In this document: piece by piece, positions 41,179 through 49,089 of the stretch
How the letters are laid out: every line of letters begins with the position of its first letter
Position numbering within the stretch: position 1 is the stretch's first letter
Assembly: GCF_014202315.1 (NCBI RefSeq)
Contig: NZ_JACHGN010000003.1
Coordinates: 616,562-680,561 of the forward strand
Direction: 5' to 3'
From: Thermocatellispora tengchongensis
GTDB lineage: Bacteria; Actinomycetota; Actinomycetes; Streptosporangiales; Streptosporangiaceae
DNA length: 64,000 bases
Made by a program: the position numbers and the translations under genes
The notes under the pieces: model-generated
Database searches by the model: none
Seen by the model: only the letters and a program-made list of their open reading frames with translations
Told to the model about the DNA's origin: nothing

Positions 41179-42594
41179 ATGCCAGGTGACGACGGTCTCC
41201 GATCCCGGTTCCCCATATCGTTCCGTTTCCTCGACCGCTCGCGCACCGTGGCGCCACCGGGCTGGAGCCGTTGGCTGGTCCCTCCAGCGGCTCTGTCCGT
41301 CCACCTGGCCATCGGCCAGGCGTACGCGTGGAGCGTGTTCAAGCCGCCGCTGGAGTCGGCGCTCGGGCTCTCCGGCACGGCCAGCGCGCTGCCGTTCCAG
41401 CTCGGCATCGTCATGCTCGGCCTGTCGGCGGCCTTCGGCGGCACCCTGGTGGAGCGCAACGGGCCGCGCTGGGCCATGTTCGTCTCGATGACCTGCTTCT
41501 CCAGCGGCTTCCTGCTGTCGGCGCTGGGCGTGGCGACGCGGCAGTACTGGCTGGTGGTGCTCGGCTACGGCTTCGTCGGCGGCATCGGGCTCGGCATCGG
41601 CTACATCTCGCCGGTGTCCACGCTGATCAAGTGGTTCCCCGACCGGCCGGGCATGGCGACCGGCATCGCCATCATGGGCTTCGGCGGGGGCGCGCTGATC
41701 GCCTCGCCCTGGTCGGCCGCGATGCTGGAGTCCTTCGGCGCCGGCGCCGGCGGCATCGCCACCACCTTCCTGGTGCACGGCGTGATCTACGCGCTGTTCA
41801 TGTCGATGGGCGTGCTGCTGGTGCGGGTGCCGCCCGACGGGTGGCTGCCGCGCGGCTGGACCCCCGCCCGCGCCGCCGTCCGCCCGCTGGTCACCACCGC
41901 CGACGTCTCGGCCCGCAACGCGATCCGCACCCCGCAGTTCTGGTGCCTGTGGGTCGTGCTGTGCTGCAACGTCACCGCCGGGATCGGCATCCTGGAGAAG
42001 GCGGCCCCGATGATCCGCGACTTCTTCGCCGGCACCGCCACCCCGGTCGCCGCCGGCGCCGCGGCCGGGTTCGTCGCACTGCTGTCGCTGGCCAACATGA
42101 CCGGCCGGATCGTGTGGTCCTCCACCTCCGACCTGATCGGGCGCAAGAACGTCTACCGCCTCTACCTCGGCGCCGGCGCGCTGCTCTACCTCGCCATCGC
42201 GCTGGCCGGCGACGCCTCCAAGCCGCTGTTCATCGTGGCCGCGCTCGGCATCCTGTCCTTCTACGGCGGCGGCTTCGCCACCGTGCCCGCGTACCTGAAG
42301 GACCTGTTCGGCACCTACCAGGTGGGCGCCATCCACGGGCGGCTGCTCACCGCATGGTCCACCGCCGGGGTGCTCGGCCCGCTGATCGTCAATGCGGTCG
42401 CCGACGCGCAGGAGGCCGCGGGCCGCTCCGGGCCCGCGCTCTACACGACCTCGCTCTACATCATGATCGCGCTGCTGGTCGGCGGGTTCACCGCCAACGA
42501 GCTGATCCGCCCGGTCCACCCGCGCTTCCACGAGCCCGCGGCGGGCGCGCCCGCCGCGGGGCGTCCGCTCACCACGGAGGGCAGGCAGTCGTGA
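41179..42594 (+). CDS. OFA-type MFS transporter (oxalate/formate antiporter-like)
   Basis: 471 residues, 12 helices. It opens with LVPPAALSVHLAIGQAYAWSVFKPPLE and has GTLVERNGPRWAM, GFVGGIGLGIGYISPVSTLIKWFPDRPGMATGIAIMGFGGGALI and NMTGRIVWSSTSDLIGRKNVY, as in the oxalate:formate antiporter branch that moves small carboxylates. Substrate here unknown. The next gene starts inside its stop codon and encodes the short partner protein often found with this transporter type. ATG 41179 has no ribosome site and may be leaderless. Confidence 0.9.
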   Translation: MPGDDGLRSRFPISFRFLDRSRTVAPPGWSRWLVPPAALSVHLAIGQAYAWSVFKPPLESALGLSGTASALPFQLGIVMLGLSAAFGGTLVERNGPRWAMFVSMTCFSSGFLLSALGVATRQYWLVVLGYGFVGGIGLGIGYISPVSTLIKWFPDRPGMATGIAIMGFGGGALIASPWSAAMLESFGAGAGGIATTFLVHGVIYALFMSMGVLLVRVPPDGWLPRGWTPARAAVRPLVTTADVSARNAIRTPQFWCLWVVLCCNVTAGIGILEKAAPMIRDFFAGTATPVAAGAAAGFVALLSLANMTGRIVWSSTSDLIGRKNVYRLYLGAGALLYLAIALAGDASKPLFIVAALGILSFYGGGFATVPAYLKDLFGTYQVGAIHGRLLTAWSTAGVLGPLIVNAVADAQEAAGRSGPALYTTSLYIMIALLVGGFTANELIRPVHPRFHEPAAGAPAAGRPLTTEGRQS

Positions 42595-42779
42595 CCACCG
42601 AGGACCCCGCCGCGACCGGCCCGCACCCGACCGGCGAGACGACCGGCGAGACGACCGGCCGGACGGCCGGCGGCGGGCGCGCGGTGCTGATGGCCGTGGG
42701 CTGGACCTGGGTCGGCGTGCCCTTCGCCTACGGCGTCTGGGAACTGGTGCGGAAGGTCGCCCAGCTCTTCGCCGGGTGA
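42591..42779 (+). CDS. MFS transporter small subunit
   Basis: 62 residues: a Thr/Gly-rich start (GETTGETTGRTAGGG), then one membrane helix (RAVLMAVGWTWVGVPFAYGVWELVRKVAQLF). GTG 42591 overlaps the transporter stop (GTGA), so the two are made together. Short one-helix proteins like this follow OFA-type MFS genes in many bacteria and are annotated as a small subunit; the exact role is not known. GGAGGG lies 9-14 nt upstream. Confidence 0.8.
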   Translation: MTTEDPAATGPHPTGETTGETTGRTAGGGRAVLMAVGWTWVGVPFAYGVWELVRKVAQLFAG

Positions 42780-42801
42780 GGAGGTGAGGCCGCCGGGATG
42801 C

Positions 42802-43197
42802 TCAGCCGCTCTGCACCTGGCGGGCCAGCCGGTCCAGGCTGTCCTCCATGGCCCGGTCCACCTGCTCCGGGGGCGGGGCGTGCTCCTCGTCGAAGAACGA
42901 CAGGTGCACGGTGACCGAGCTGGTGTCGTCGTCGATGCCCGCCACCTGGAGCCACCCGGCGTACCTGTCCTCGTCGCGGGTGCCCCACTCCATCCGGAGC
43001 TGGTCGCGCTCGGAGCGCAGCAGGGCCCGCTCGTCGCGGTCCTCGCGGTCCTCGTGCACCGTCACCGCGGGCGGCTCCTCCGGGCGCACGTGCAGGTCGC
43101 GCGGCAGCCACGCGTCCAGCGCGCGTACGTCGGCGGCCCGGTCGAAGACCTGCTCGGGCGGCGCGTGCAGGGTCCGTGATCGCTCGTATTCGGTCAT
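42802..43197 (-). CDS. SRPBCC (START-like) domain protein
   Basis: 131 residues. The polyketide-cyclase/SRPBCC start EYERSRTLHAPPEQVFDRAADVRALDAWLP is typical, followed by beta strands and a C-terminal helix (VDRAMEDSLDRLARQV) that closes the hydrophobic pocket. It is unusually acidic (HEDREDRDER). It probably binds a small lipophilic ligand; no partner is evident. It lies between two transporter genes of the other strand. Confidence 0.85.
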   Translation of the reverse strand: MTEYERSRTLHAPPEQVFDRAADVRALDAWLPRDLHVRPEEPPAVTVHEDREDRDERALLRSERDQLRMEWGTRDEDRYAGWLQVAGIDDDTSSVTVHLSFFDEEHAPPPEQVDRAMEDSLDRLARQVQSG

Positions 43198-43280
43198 GCC
43201 CGGCCCCTACCCGCCCGCGCCGCCGCCATCCCGCCCGCCCCACTCCTGGGCGAGCCCCGGGCGTTCCTTGGTCGAATCCG

Positions 43281-43294
43281 GGTAACGCGTTACC
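43281..43294. promoter_or_regulatory. Perfect 14-bp palindrome just before the MFS start
   Basis: GGTAACGCGTTACC ends three bases before ATG 43298. It sits where a ribosome site would be, so the transcript is probably leaderless or starts within the site, and a bound repressor (LacI-like by symmetry) would block transcription. No regulator gene is adjacent. Confidence 0.65.
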
Positions 43295-43297
43295 GGT

Positions 43298-44752
43298 ATG
43301 AGCGACGTGCGCACCGGCACGGTCACCACCAAGGTGCCGGCCAGGCTGGACCGGCTGCCGTGGTCACGGTGGCACTGGATGATCGTCATCGGGCTCGGCA
43401 CCGTCTGGATCCTGGACGGGCTGGAGGTCACCATCGTCGGTAACCTGTCGGCGCAGCTCGCCAGGCCAGGCAGCGGGCTGGACATCACGCAGGCGCAGGT
43501 CGCCGGGACGGCCGCGGCCCTGTACGTCATCGGCGCGTGCTCGGGCGCGCTGTTCTTCGGCTGGCTGACCGACCGGTTCGGCCGCAAGAAGCTGTTCATC
43601 ATCACGCTCGCGGTCTACCTCGTGGCCACCGCCCTGACCGCGTTCTCCTTCAGCGTGTGGTGGTTCTTCCTGTTCCGGTTCATGACCGGCTTCGGCATAG
43701 GCGGCGAGTACGCCGCGATCAACTCGGCCATCGACGAGCTGATCCCGAGCCGCCACCGCGGCAAGATCGACATCATCATCAACGGCAGCTACTGGCTCGG
43801 CGCGGCCGGCGGCGCCCTGATCACCGTGCCGCTGCTCAACGACCTGCCCATCAACATCGGCTGGCGGGTGGCCTTCGGGCTCGGCGTCGTGCTCGGCCTG
43901 GCGATCCTGCTGGTGCGCCGGCACGTGCCCGAGAGCCCGCGCTGGCTGTTCATCCACGGGCGGGGCGACGAGGCCGAGCGGATCGTCGGCGACATCGAGC
44001 GGGAGGTCCGCCGCGAGAGCGGCGCCGAGCTGGCCGAGCCCGAGCGGTCGATCACGATCCGGCAGCGCCGCTCGATCGGGTTCGTCAGGATCGCGCACAC
44101 GATGGTGGCGCTCTACCCCAGGCGGACGGTGCTCGGCTTCTCGCTGTTCGTGGGGCAGGCGTTCCTGTACAACGCGATCACCTTCGGGTACGCGCAGATC
44201 CTGTCCACGTTCTTCGGCATCACCACCTACACCGGCTACTACTTCGCGGTGATCGCGATCGGCAACTTCCTCGGCCCGCTGCTGCTGGGCCACCTGTTCG
44301 ACTCGGTCGGCCGGGTGCAGATGATCTCGGCCACCTACATCGGCTCCGGGCTGCTGCTGCTCGGCACGGCCTGGCTGTTCGCGCAGGGCGCGCTGACCGC
44401 GGTCACGCTCACCGCCTGCTGGTGCGCGGTGCTCTTCCTCGCCTCGGCCGGGGCCAGCTCGGCGTACCTGACCGTGAGCGAGATCTTCCCGATGGAGACC
44501 CGCGCCATGGCCATCGCGTTCTTCTACGCCATCGGCACCGCGGTCGGCGGCGTCTCCGGCCCGCTGATCTTCGCCGGGCTGGTGGAGAGCGGCGTGCCCG
44601 GGGACACCGCGCTGGCCTTCTGCGTCGGGGCCGGCCTGATGATCGCGGCCGGGCTGGTGGAGATGTTCCTCGGCGTCAGGGCCGAGTGCCGGAGCCTGGA
44701 GGAGATCGCCACGCCGCTGACCGCGGAGGAGGCGGCAGTCCGGACGGCATAG
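43298..44752 (+). CDS. MFS transporter (sugar/organic-acid porter type)
   Basis: 484 residues, 12 helices. Helix 1 has WMIVIGLGTVWILDGLEVTIVGNL, motif A is GWLTDRFGRKKLFII, and RFMTGFGIGGEYAAINSAIDELIPSRHRGKI resembles sugar/aromatic-acid symporters of the SP/AAHS branches. A long cytoplasmic loop (RHVPESPRWLFIHGRGDEAERIV) carries the PESPRWL signature of sugar porters. Substrate unknown. The 3' end overlaps the convergent selB gene by 77 bp. A perfect palindrome abuts the start. Confidence 0.88.
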   Translation: MSDVRTGTVTTKVPARLDRLPWSRWHWMIVIGLGTVWILDGLEVTIVGNLSAQLARPGSGLDITQAQVAGTAAALYVIGACSGALFFGWLTDRFGRKKLFIITLAVYLVATALTAFSFSVWWFFLFRFMTGFGIGGEYAAINSAIDELIPSRHRGKIDIIINGSYWLGAAGGALITVPLLNDLPINIGWRVAFGLGVVLGLAILLVRRHVPESPRWLFIHGRGDEAERIVGDIEREVRRESGAELAEPERSITIRQRRSIGFVRIAHTMVALYPRRTVLGFSLFVGQAFLYNAITFGYAQILSTFFGITTYTGYYFAVIAIGNFLGPLLLGHLFDSVGRVQMISATYIGSGLLLLGTAWLFAQGALTAVTLTACWCAVLFLASAGASSAYLTVSEIFPMETRAMAIAFFYAIGTAVGGVSGPLIFAGLVESGVPGDTALAFCVGAGLMIAAGLVEMFLGVRAECRSLEEIATPLTAEEAAVRTA

Positions 44753-46562
44753 CGCCCCCGGCGACCTCCGGGCACTGGCGCAGGACCTCCGACAGGCGCC
44801 GGGTGAGCCCCCGGGCGTCCAGGTGCTCCAGGAGTGGCACCGCCACGCGCCGGGTGGTGTGCAGGGCCTGCCGGGCCTGGCTGACCGTGAAGGGCTGGGG
44901 CAGCCGGCGCAGGACCGCGGCGGCCCGCTCGTCCGCGCCGGGCAGCAGCACGACGCCGCCGCCCAGCCGCAGCAGGGCGCCCGCCCGCACGGCCGCCGCC
45001 ACCTCCCTCGGCCCGAGGCCGAGCGCGGCGAGCGTGCCCGCCTCCGGCGCCTCGAACGGCGCCAGCTCCGCGTGCAGCCTCCGCACGGCCTCGGCGACGC
45101 GCGGCGGCAGCCCCGGCGCGCCGCCCAGGGTGATCCGCCCGCCGTCGAGCGCGAGCGGCGGCCGGACCAGCGCGGGCACCAGCCGCCGGTCCGGCAGGCC
45201 GAGCGCCCGCCGCGCCGCCTCCACCGGCATGCCGGGGTCGAGCGGGTGCGCGGCGGCGTACGCGCGCGCCGCCTCCGCCAGCCGCGCCGGAAGCGCCCGC
45301 CACAGCGCGGGATCGGCGTGCCATCCGCCCGCGACCGGCTCGCCCGGCGCGGGCACGCCCATCGCGCGCAAATCGGCCGCCGACAGGAAGCCGTGCGCGC
45401 GCAGCAGCGGCCCGGCCCCCGGCTCCGCCGCCTTCGCCAGCTCCTCGCCCCGCGCGCGTGCCGCGCCTCGCCGCCGCGGCAGGGGAGCGGGCCGCACGTC
45501 CAGCGCGGTGGCCGCGAACAGCACCCGTACGCGCCCGGCCGCCGTGTCGCCGCGCGCCCGGCCGGGATCGCGCAGCAGCAGGACGTCGCCGACGTGCAGG
45601 GGCAGCTCCCGGTCCAGGCGCAGCCGGGCGTGCCGCTCGCCCTGAGGACCCGGCGCGCCCAGGGGCCGCAGCGAGCACGGCACGGCGGCGCTGCCGATGT
45701 GCGCCACCAGCCGGGACGGCACCGAGGCCGGGTCGGCCCGCGCGGCCGGGACGAGGCGCACGTCCAGGGCGGCGGTGCGGGCCCAGGCGCCGGGAGAGGT
45801 GAGCGCCGCGCCCCGGGCGGCCTGCGCCGCGGCGCCGGAGCCCCGTACGTTGACCGCGACCCTGGCCACCCCGACCGCCTGGGTGACGTCCCGCTTGAGC
45901 GACTGCAGGCCGCGTACCCGCACCTCCTCGCCGTCCAGCAGCAGCGTGTCGCCCACCGCGATCCGCCCGGCGGGCAGCGTGCCGGTCAGCACCGTGCCGC
46001 TGCCGCGCACGGTGAAGGCCCGGTCCACCCACAACCGCACCGGGGCGTCCGGATCGGGCGGGGGCAGCGCGGCCACGAGCCGGTCGAGCGCCGCCGCCAG
46101 CGCGGGCAGCCCCGCGCCGGTGCGCCCGCTGACCGCCACCGCCTCGGCGCCGGCCAGCGGGCCGCGCCGCAGCCGGGCCAGCGCCTCCTCCCGCGCCGGC
46201 CCCGGGTCGGCCAGGTCGGCACGGGTCACGGCCAGCACCCCGTGCCGCACGCCCAGCGCCTCCAGCGCGACCAGGTGCTCCTCCGACTGCGGCATCCACC
46301 CCTCGTCGGCCGCCACCACGAACAGCGCCGCCGGCACCGGCCCGACCCCGGCCAGCGTCGTGGCCAGGAACCGCTCGTGGCCCGGCACATCGACGAACGC
46401 CACCTGCTCGCCGGAGGGCAGGCTCGTCCAGGCGTAGCCCAGCTCGATGGTCAGCCCGCGCCGCCGCTCCTCCTCCAGCCGGTCGGGCTCCATCCCGGTG
46501 AGCGCGCGCACCAGCGTGGACTTGCCGTGGTCCACGTGCCCGGCGGTGGCGATCACCTGCAT
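44676..46562 (-). CDS. selB: Selenocysteine-specific elongation factor SelB
   Basis: 628 residues. The GTPase domain has AGHVDHGKSTLV (G1), RGLTIELGYAW (G2), DVPGHERF (G3) and TRADL at the G4 position (NKxD in the family). EF-Tu-like domains II and III follow (RGSGTVLTGTL), then winged-helix repeats that read the SECIS element in the mRNA; the last helices include QPFTVSQARQALHTTRRVAVPLLEHLD. It delivers Sec-tRNA to UGA codons. ATG 46562 is set by the G domain start. It lies 36 nt after the selA stop, and both contain copies of an 18-bp repeat. Its 3' end overlaps the convergent MFS gene. Confidence 0.95.
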   Translation of the reverse strand: MQVIATAGHVDHGKSTLVRALTGMEPDRLEEERRRGLTIELGYAWTSLPSGEQVAFVDVPGHERFLATTLAGVGPVPAALFVVAADEGWMPQSEEHLVALEALGVRHGVLAVTRADLADPGPAREEALARLRRGPLAGAEAVAVSGRTGAGLPALAAALDRLVAALPPPDPDAPVRLWVDRAFTVRGSGTVLTGTLPAGRIAVGDTLLLDGEEVRVRGLQSLKRDVTQAVGVARVAVNVRGSGAAAQAARGAALTSPGAWARTAALDVRLVPAARADPASVPSRLVAHIGSAAVPCSLRPLGAPGPQGERHARLRLDRELPLHVGDVLLLRDPGRARGDTAAGRVRVLFAATALDVRPAPLPRRRGAARARGEELAKAAEPGAGPLLRAHGFLSAADLRAMGVPAPGEPVAGGWHADPALWRALPARLAEAARAYAAAHPLDPGMPVEAARRALGLPDRRLVPALVRPPLALDGGRITLGGAPGLPPRVAEAVRRLHAELAPFEAPEAGTLAALGLGPREVAAAVRAGALLRLGGGVVLLPGADERAAAVLRRLPQPFTVSQARQALHTTRRVAVPLLEHLDARGLTRRLSEVLRQCPEVAGGAMPSGLPPPPRSAAWRSPPGSGTRP

Positions 46563-46612
46563 GCCGTCTCCGAACCGCGGCTCACCCGCATGGCGCGATC
46601 ACCTGCATGCCG
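46549..46612 (-). repeat. 18-bp direct repeat joining the selA end and selB start
   Basis: GCGATCACCTGCATGCCG (plus strand) occurs at 46549-46566, covering the selB start, and again at 46595-46612, covering the selA stop, a 46-bp step. In the transcript each copy reads CGGCATGCAGGTGATCGC, holding an ATG plus, in another frame, the selA TGA. A weaker third copy lies between. The upstream copy also opens an 8-codon frame (MQVIAPCG). Confidence 0.9.
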
Positions 46613-47888
46613 CCAGCACCGCCCCGGCCAGCGCCTCGTCCTGGCCGGGCGGTACCGTGCGCAGGTCGAGCAGCAGGCGGCCGTCCTCGACGCGCCCCAC
46701 CACCGCGGGCTCCCCGGTACGCAGCCGCCGGGCCAGCTCCGCGGGCAGCGCCACCGCCGCGCTGGGCAGCTCCACCCCGGGCGCCCCGCCGCCCCCGACC
46801 GTGGCCGGGACCCGCGCCACCGCCGCCGTCACGATCCCCTCCAGCTTCCGCACGATCGCCGCCGCCCGCTCGGCCAGATCCTCCGGCCGGGCCCGCAGCG
46901 CACGGCGTACGGGGGGCTCGGCGTCGCGCAGCGTCGCCTCCAGCGCGGCCAGGGTCAGCTTGTCCACCCGCAGCGCCCGCGCCAGCGGGTGCCGCCGCAG
47001 CCGCTCCACCAGCTCGCGCCGCCCGAGCAGCAGCCCCGCCTGCGGCCCGCCGAGCAGCTTGTCGCCGCTGGCCGTCACCAGGTCGGCGCCCGCCCGGAGG
47101 GTGGAGGCGGCGTCGGGCTCATCCGGCAGCAGCGGCTCGCGGGCCAGCAGCCCCGAGCCGATGTCCACCACCAGCGGCACCCCGAGCCGCGCCGCGGCCA
47201 GCTCACGCGCCGGCACCGACCCGGTGAACCCCTCCACCCGGAAGTTCGACGGATGCACCTTCAGCACGAACCCGGTCTCCGGCCCCACCGCGCCGGTGTA
47301 GTCGGCCAGGTGGGTCAGGTTGGTCGTGCCGACCTCGCGCAGCCGCGCCCCGGTCGATACCAGCAGGTCGGGGATGCGGAACCCGTCGCCGATCTCCACC
47401 AGCTCACCCCGGCTGATCACGATCTCCCGGCCCGCCGCCAGCGCCGTGGCCGCCAGCACCAGCGCCGCCGCGTTGTTGTTGACCACGTGCACCCCGCCGG
47501 CCTCGGGCACCGCCGCCGCCAGCGCCGCCAGCGCCCCCCGCCCCCGCCGGGCCCGCCCGCCGCTGTCCAGGTCGAACTCCACGTCGGTGTTCCCCGCGGC
47601 GGTCGCCACCGCGTCCACGGCCGCCGCCGACAGCGGGGCCCGGCCCAGATTGGTGTGCAGCAGCACCCCGGTCGCGTTGATCACCGCGCGCGCCGGGGCC
47701 ACCCGGCGCAGCTCCTCCAGGGCCGCGTCCGCCACCCGCTCGGGCTCGATCTCCCCGCCGCGCGCCCGCTCCTGCGCCCGCGTCACCGCCGATTTCACCA
47801 CGTGCCGCCCCGCGCGCGCCGCCGCCGCGACCAGCCGCGGGTCGGCCAGCACGGCATCGGTGCGCGGCACGCGCCTTCGCTGGTCCAC
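46599..47888 (-). CDS. selA: L-seryl-tRNA(Sec) selenium transferase SelA
   Basis: 429 residues, PLP-dependent fold type I. It converts Ser-tRNA(Sec) to Sec-tRNA(Sec) with selenophosphate. Motifs: ATGVLLHTNLGRAPLS (near residue 70), NNNAAALVLAATALAAGREIVISRGELVEIGDGFRIPD, KVHPSNFRVEGFT, and the PLP lysine in TASGDKLLGGPQAG (near 285). Start GTG 47888 has GGGAGG 4 nt upstream. First gene of selA-selB. The partners selD and selC are not in the window. Confidence 0.95.
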   Translation of the reverse strand: MDQRRRVPRTDAVLADPRLVAAAARAGRHVVKSAVTRAQERARGGEIEPERVADAALEELRRVAPARAVINATGVLLHTNLGRAPLSAAAVDAVATAAGNTDVEFDLDSGGRARRGRGALAALAAAVPEAGGVHVVNNNAAALVLAATALAAGREIVISRGELVEIGDGFRIPDLLVSTGARLREVGTTNLTHLADYTGAVGPETGFVLKVHPSNFRVEGFTGSVPARELAAARLGVPLVVDIGSGLLAREPLLPDEPDAASTLRAGADLVTASGDKLLGGPQAGLLLGRRELVERLRRHPLARALRVDKLTLAALEATLRDAEPPVRRALRARPEDLAERAAAIVRKLEGIVTAAVARVPATVGGGGAPGVELPSAAVALPAELARRLRTGEPAVVGRVEDGRLLLDLRTVPPGQDEALAGAVLAACR

Positions 47889-47966
47889 TGCGCCTCCCCT
47901 CGCCTCCCGTGTACCCCGCGAGGGGCGCCGGACACGGGCACCGCCGGCGTCCGGCACCATGAAGGG

Positions 47967-48824
47967 GTGACCAAGACCGTGGACGACGCCGCCCCCTCCG
48001 GCCGGGCGCTCGGCACGCTGGCCGACCTCGTCGCCGACGGCGAGGTGGTGATCCTCAGCGGCGCCGGGCTGTCCACCGAGTCGGGCATCCCCGACTACCG
48101 CGGCGAGACCGGGCGCACGCGGCGGGCCGAGCCGATGACGTACCAGACGTTCGTCTCTAGCGCCCCGGCCCGCAGGCGCTACTGGGCGCGCAGCCACCTC
48201 GGCTGGCGGCACATCGCCCGCGCCGCCCCCAACGCCGGCCACCGCGCCGTCGCCGAGTTGCAGGCGCGCGGCCTGCTGGCCGGGATCATCACCCAGAACG
48301 TGGACGGCCTACACCAGGCCGCGGGCGCGCGGGAGGTGATCGAGCTGCACGGCAGCCTCGACCGCGTCGCCTGCCTGTCCTGCCGCCGCCGCAGCCCCCG
48401 CCAGGACCTGCACCGCCGCCTCACCGCGGCCAACCCCGGCTGGCACGCCGTCGCCGCCGAGATCAACCCCGACGGCGACGCCGTGCTCACCGACGAGCAG
48501 GTGGAGACCTTCCGGGTGGTGGACTGCCACCGGTGCGGGGGCCTGCTCAAGCCGGACGTCATCTTCTTCGGCGAGAACGTCCCGCGCCCGCGCGTGGAGG
48601 AGTGCTTCTCCCTCACCGAGCGCGCGGGCATGCTGCTCGTCCTGGGCAGCTCACTGACGGTGATGTCGGGCTACCGCTTCGTCCGCCACGCCGCCGAGCG
48701 CGGCATCCCGGTCGCGATCGTCAACCGGGGCCCGACCCGAGGCGACTCCGACGCCGTCGTCACCCTGGACGCCCCCCTGGGCGCGGCCCTCACCGCCCTG
48801 CTGCGCGAGCTGGACGCTCAGTAG
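47967..48824 (+). CDS. Sir2-family NAD-dependent protein deacylase
   Basis: 285 residues. The sirtuin core is complete: LSGAGLSTESGIPDYRG (NAD), TQNVDGLHQAAG, catalytic His in ELHGSLDRVACLSC, and zinc cysteines in CLSC and CHRCGG. LKPDVIFFGENVP and GSSLTVMSGYRFV close the NAD pocket. It most resembles the SIRT4-like class II sirtuins (inference from IFFGENVP and the Cys layout). GTG 47967 has GAAGGG immediately upstream. It is divergent from selA, and its stop overlaps the next minus-strand gene by 7 bp. Confidence 0.93.
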   Translation: MTKTVDDAAPSGRALGTLADLVADGEVVILSGAGLSTESGIPDYRGETGRTRRAEPMTYQTFVSSAPARRRYWARSHLGWRHIARAAPNAGHRAVAELQARGLLAGIITQNVDGLHQAAGAREVIELHGSLDRVACLSCRRRSPRQDLHRRLTAANPGWHAVAAEINPDGDAVLTDEQVETFRVVDCHRCGGLLKPDVIFFGENVPRPRVEECFSLTERAGMLLVLGSSLTVMSGYRFVRHAAERGIPVAIVNRGPTRGDSDAVVTLDAPLGAALTALLRELDAQ

Positions 48825-49018
48825 CGGTAGCGCCGCCGCCCGCCGAAGCTCTTGCCCACGTGGAAGCCGCCGGGCAGCCGTACGGTGACGTGCCGCCGCC
48901 CGTCGGGCGTGGTCGAGATGTGGAACCTCCGGCCCCCGATGCTGTGCCCGATCCCGTGGCGCGACAGATCGACCCGGAACGGCCCCACCTTGATCGACTT
49001 GCGGTAGTGCCAGCCCAT
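48818..49018 (-). CDS. DUF4236 small basic protein
   Basis: 66 residues: MGWHYRKSIKVGPFRVDLS, GIGHSIGGRRFHIS, RRHVTVRLPGG and GKSFGGRRRYRY. The WxYRKSIKxGPFRxNxS start is the DUF4236 signature (function unknown; often found with phage or membrane proteins). ATG 49018 has GAGGAGGGG directly upstream. It converges with the sirtuin gene and overlaps its last 7 bp. Confidence 0.85.
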   Translation of the reverse strand: MGWHYRKSIKVGPFRVDLSRHGIGHSIGGRRFHISTTPDGRRHVTVRLPGGFHVGKSFGGRRRYRY

Positions 49019-49089
49019 GCCCCCTCCTCGGCTCGCCGCACGGTTGTACGTACGGTGAACGACCGGGAGCCGGGCCCCGGTTCCCGGTG

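Noticed and set aside
44823..47966. Long plus-strand frame leading into the sirtuin gene
   Set aside because: Antisense of selB and selA. Only the part from GTG 47967 is a real protein.
46549..48000. tRNA(Sec) gene near selAB
   Set aside because: No cloverleaf of about 90-100 nt with a TCA anticodon could be traced in the junction or the selA-sirtuin spacer.
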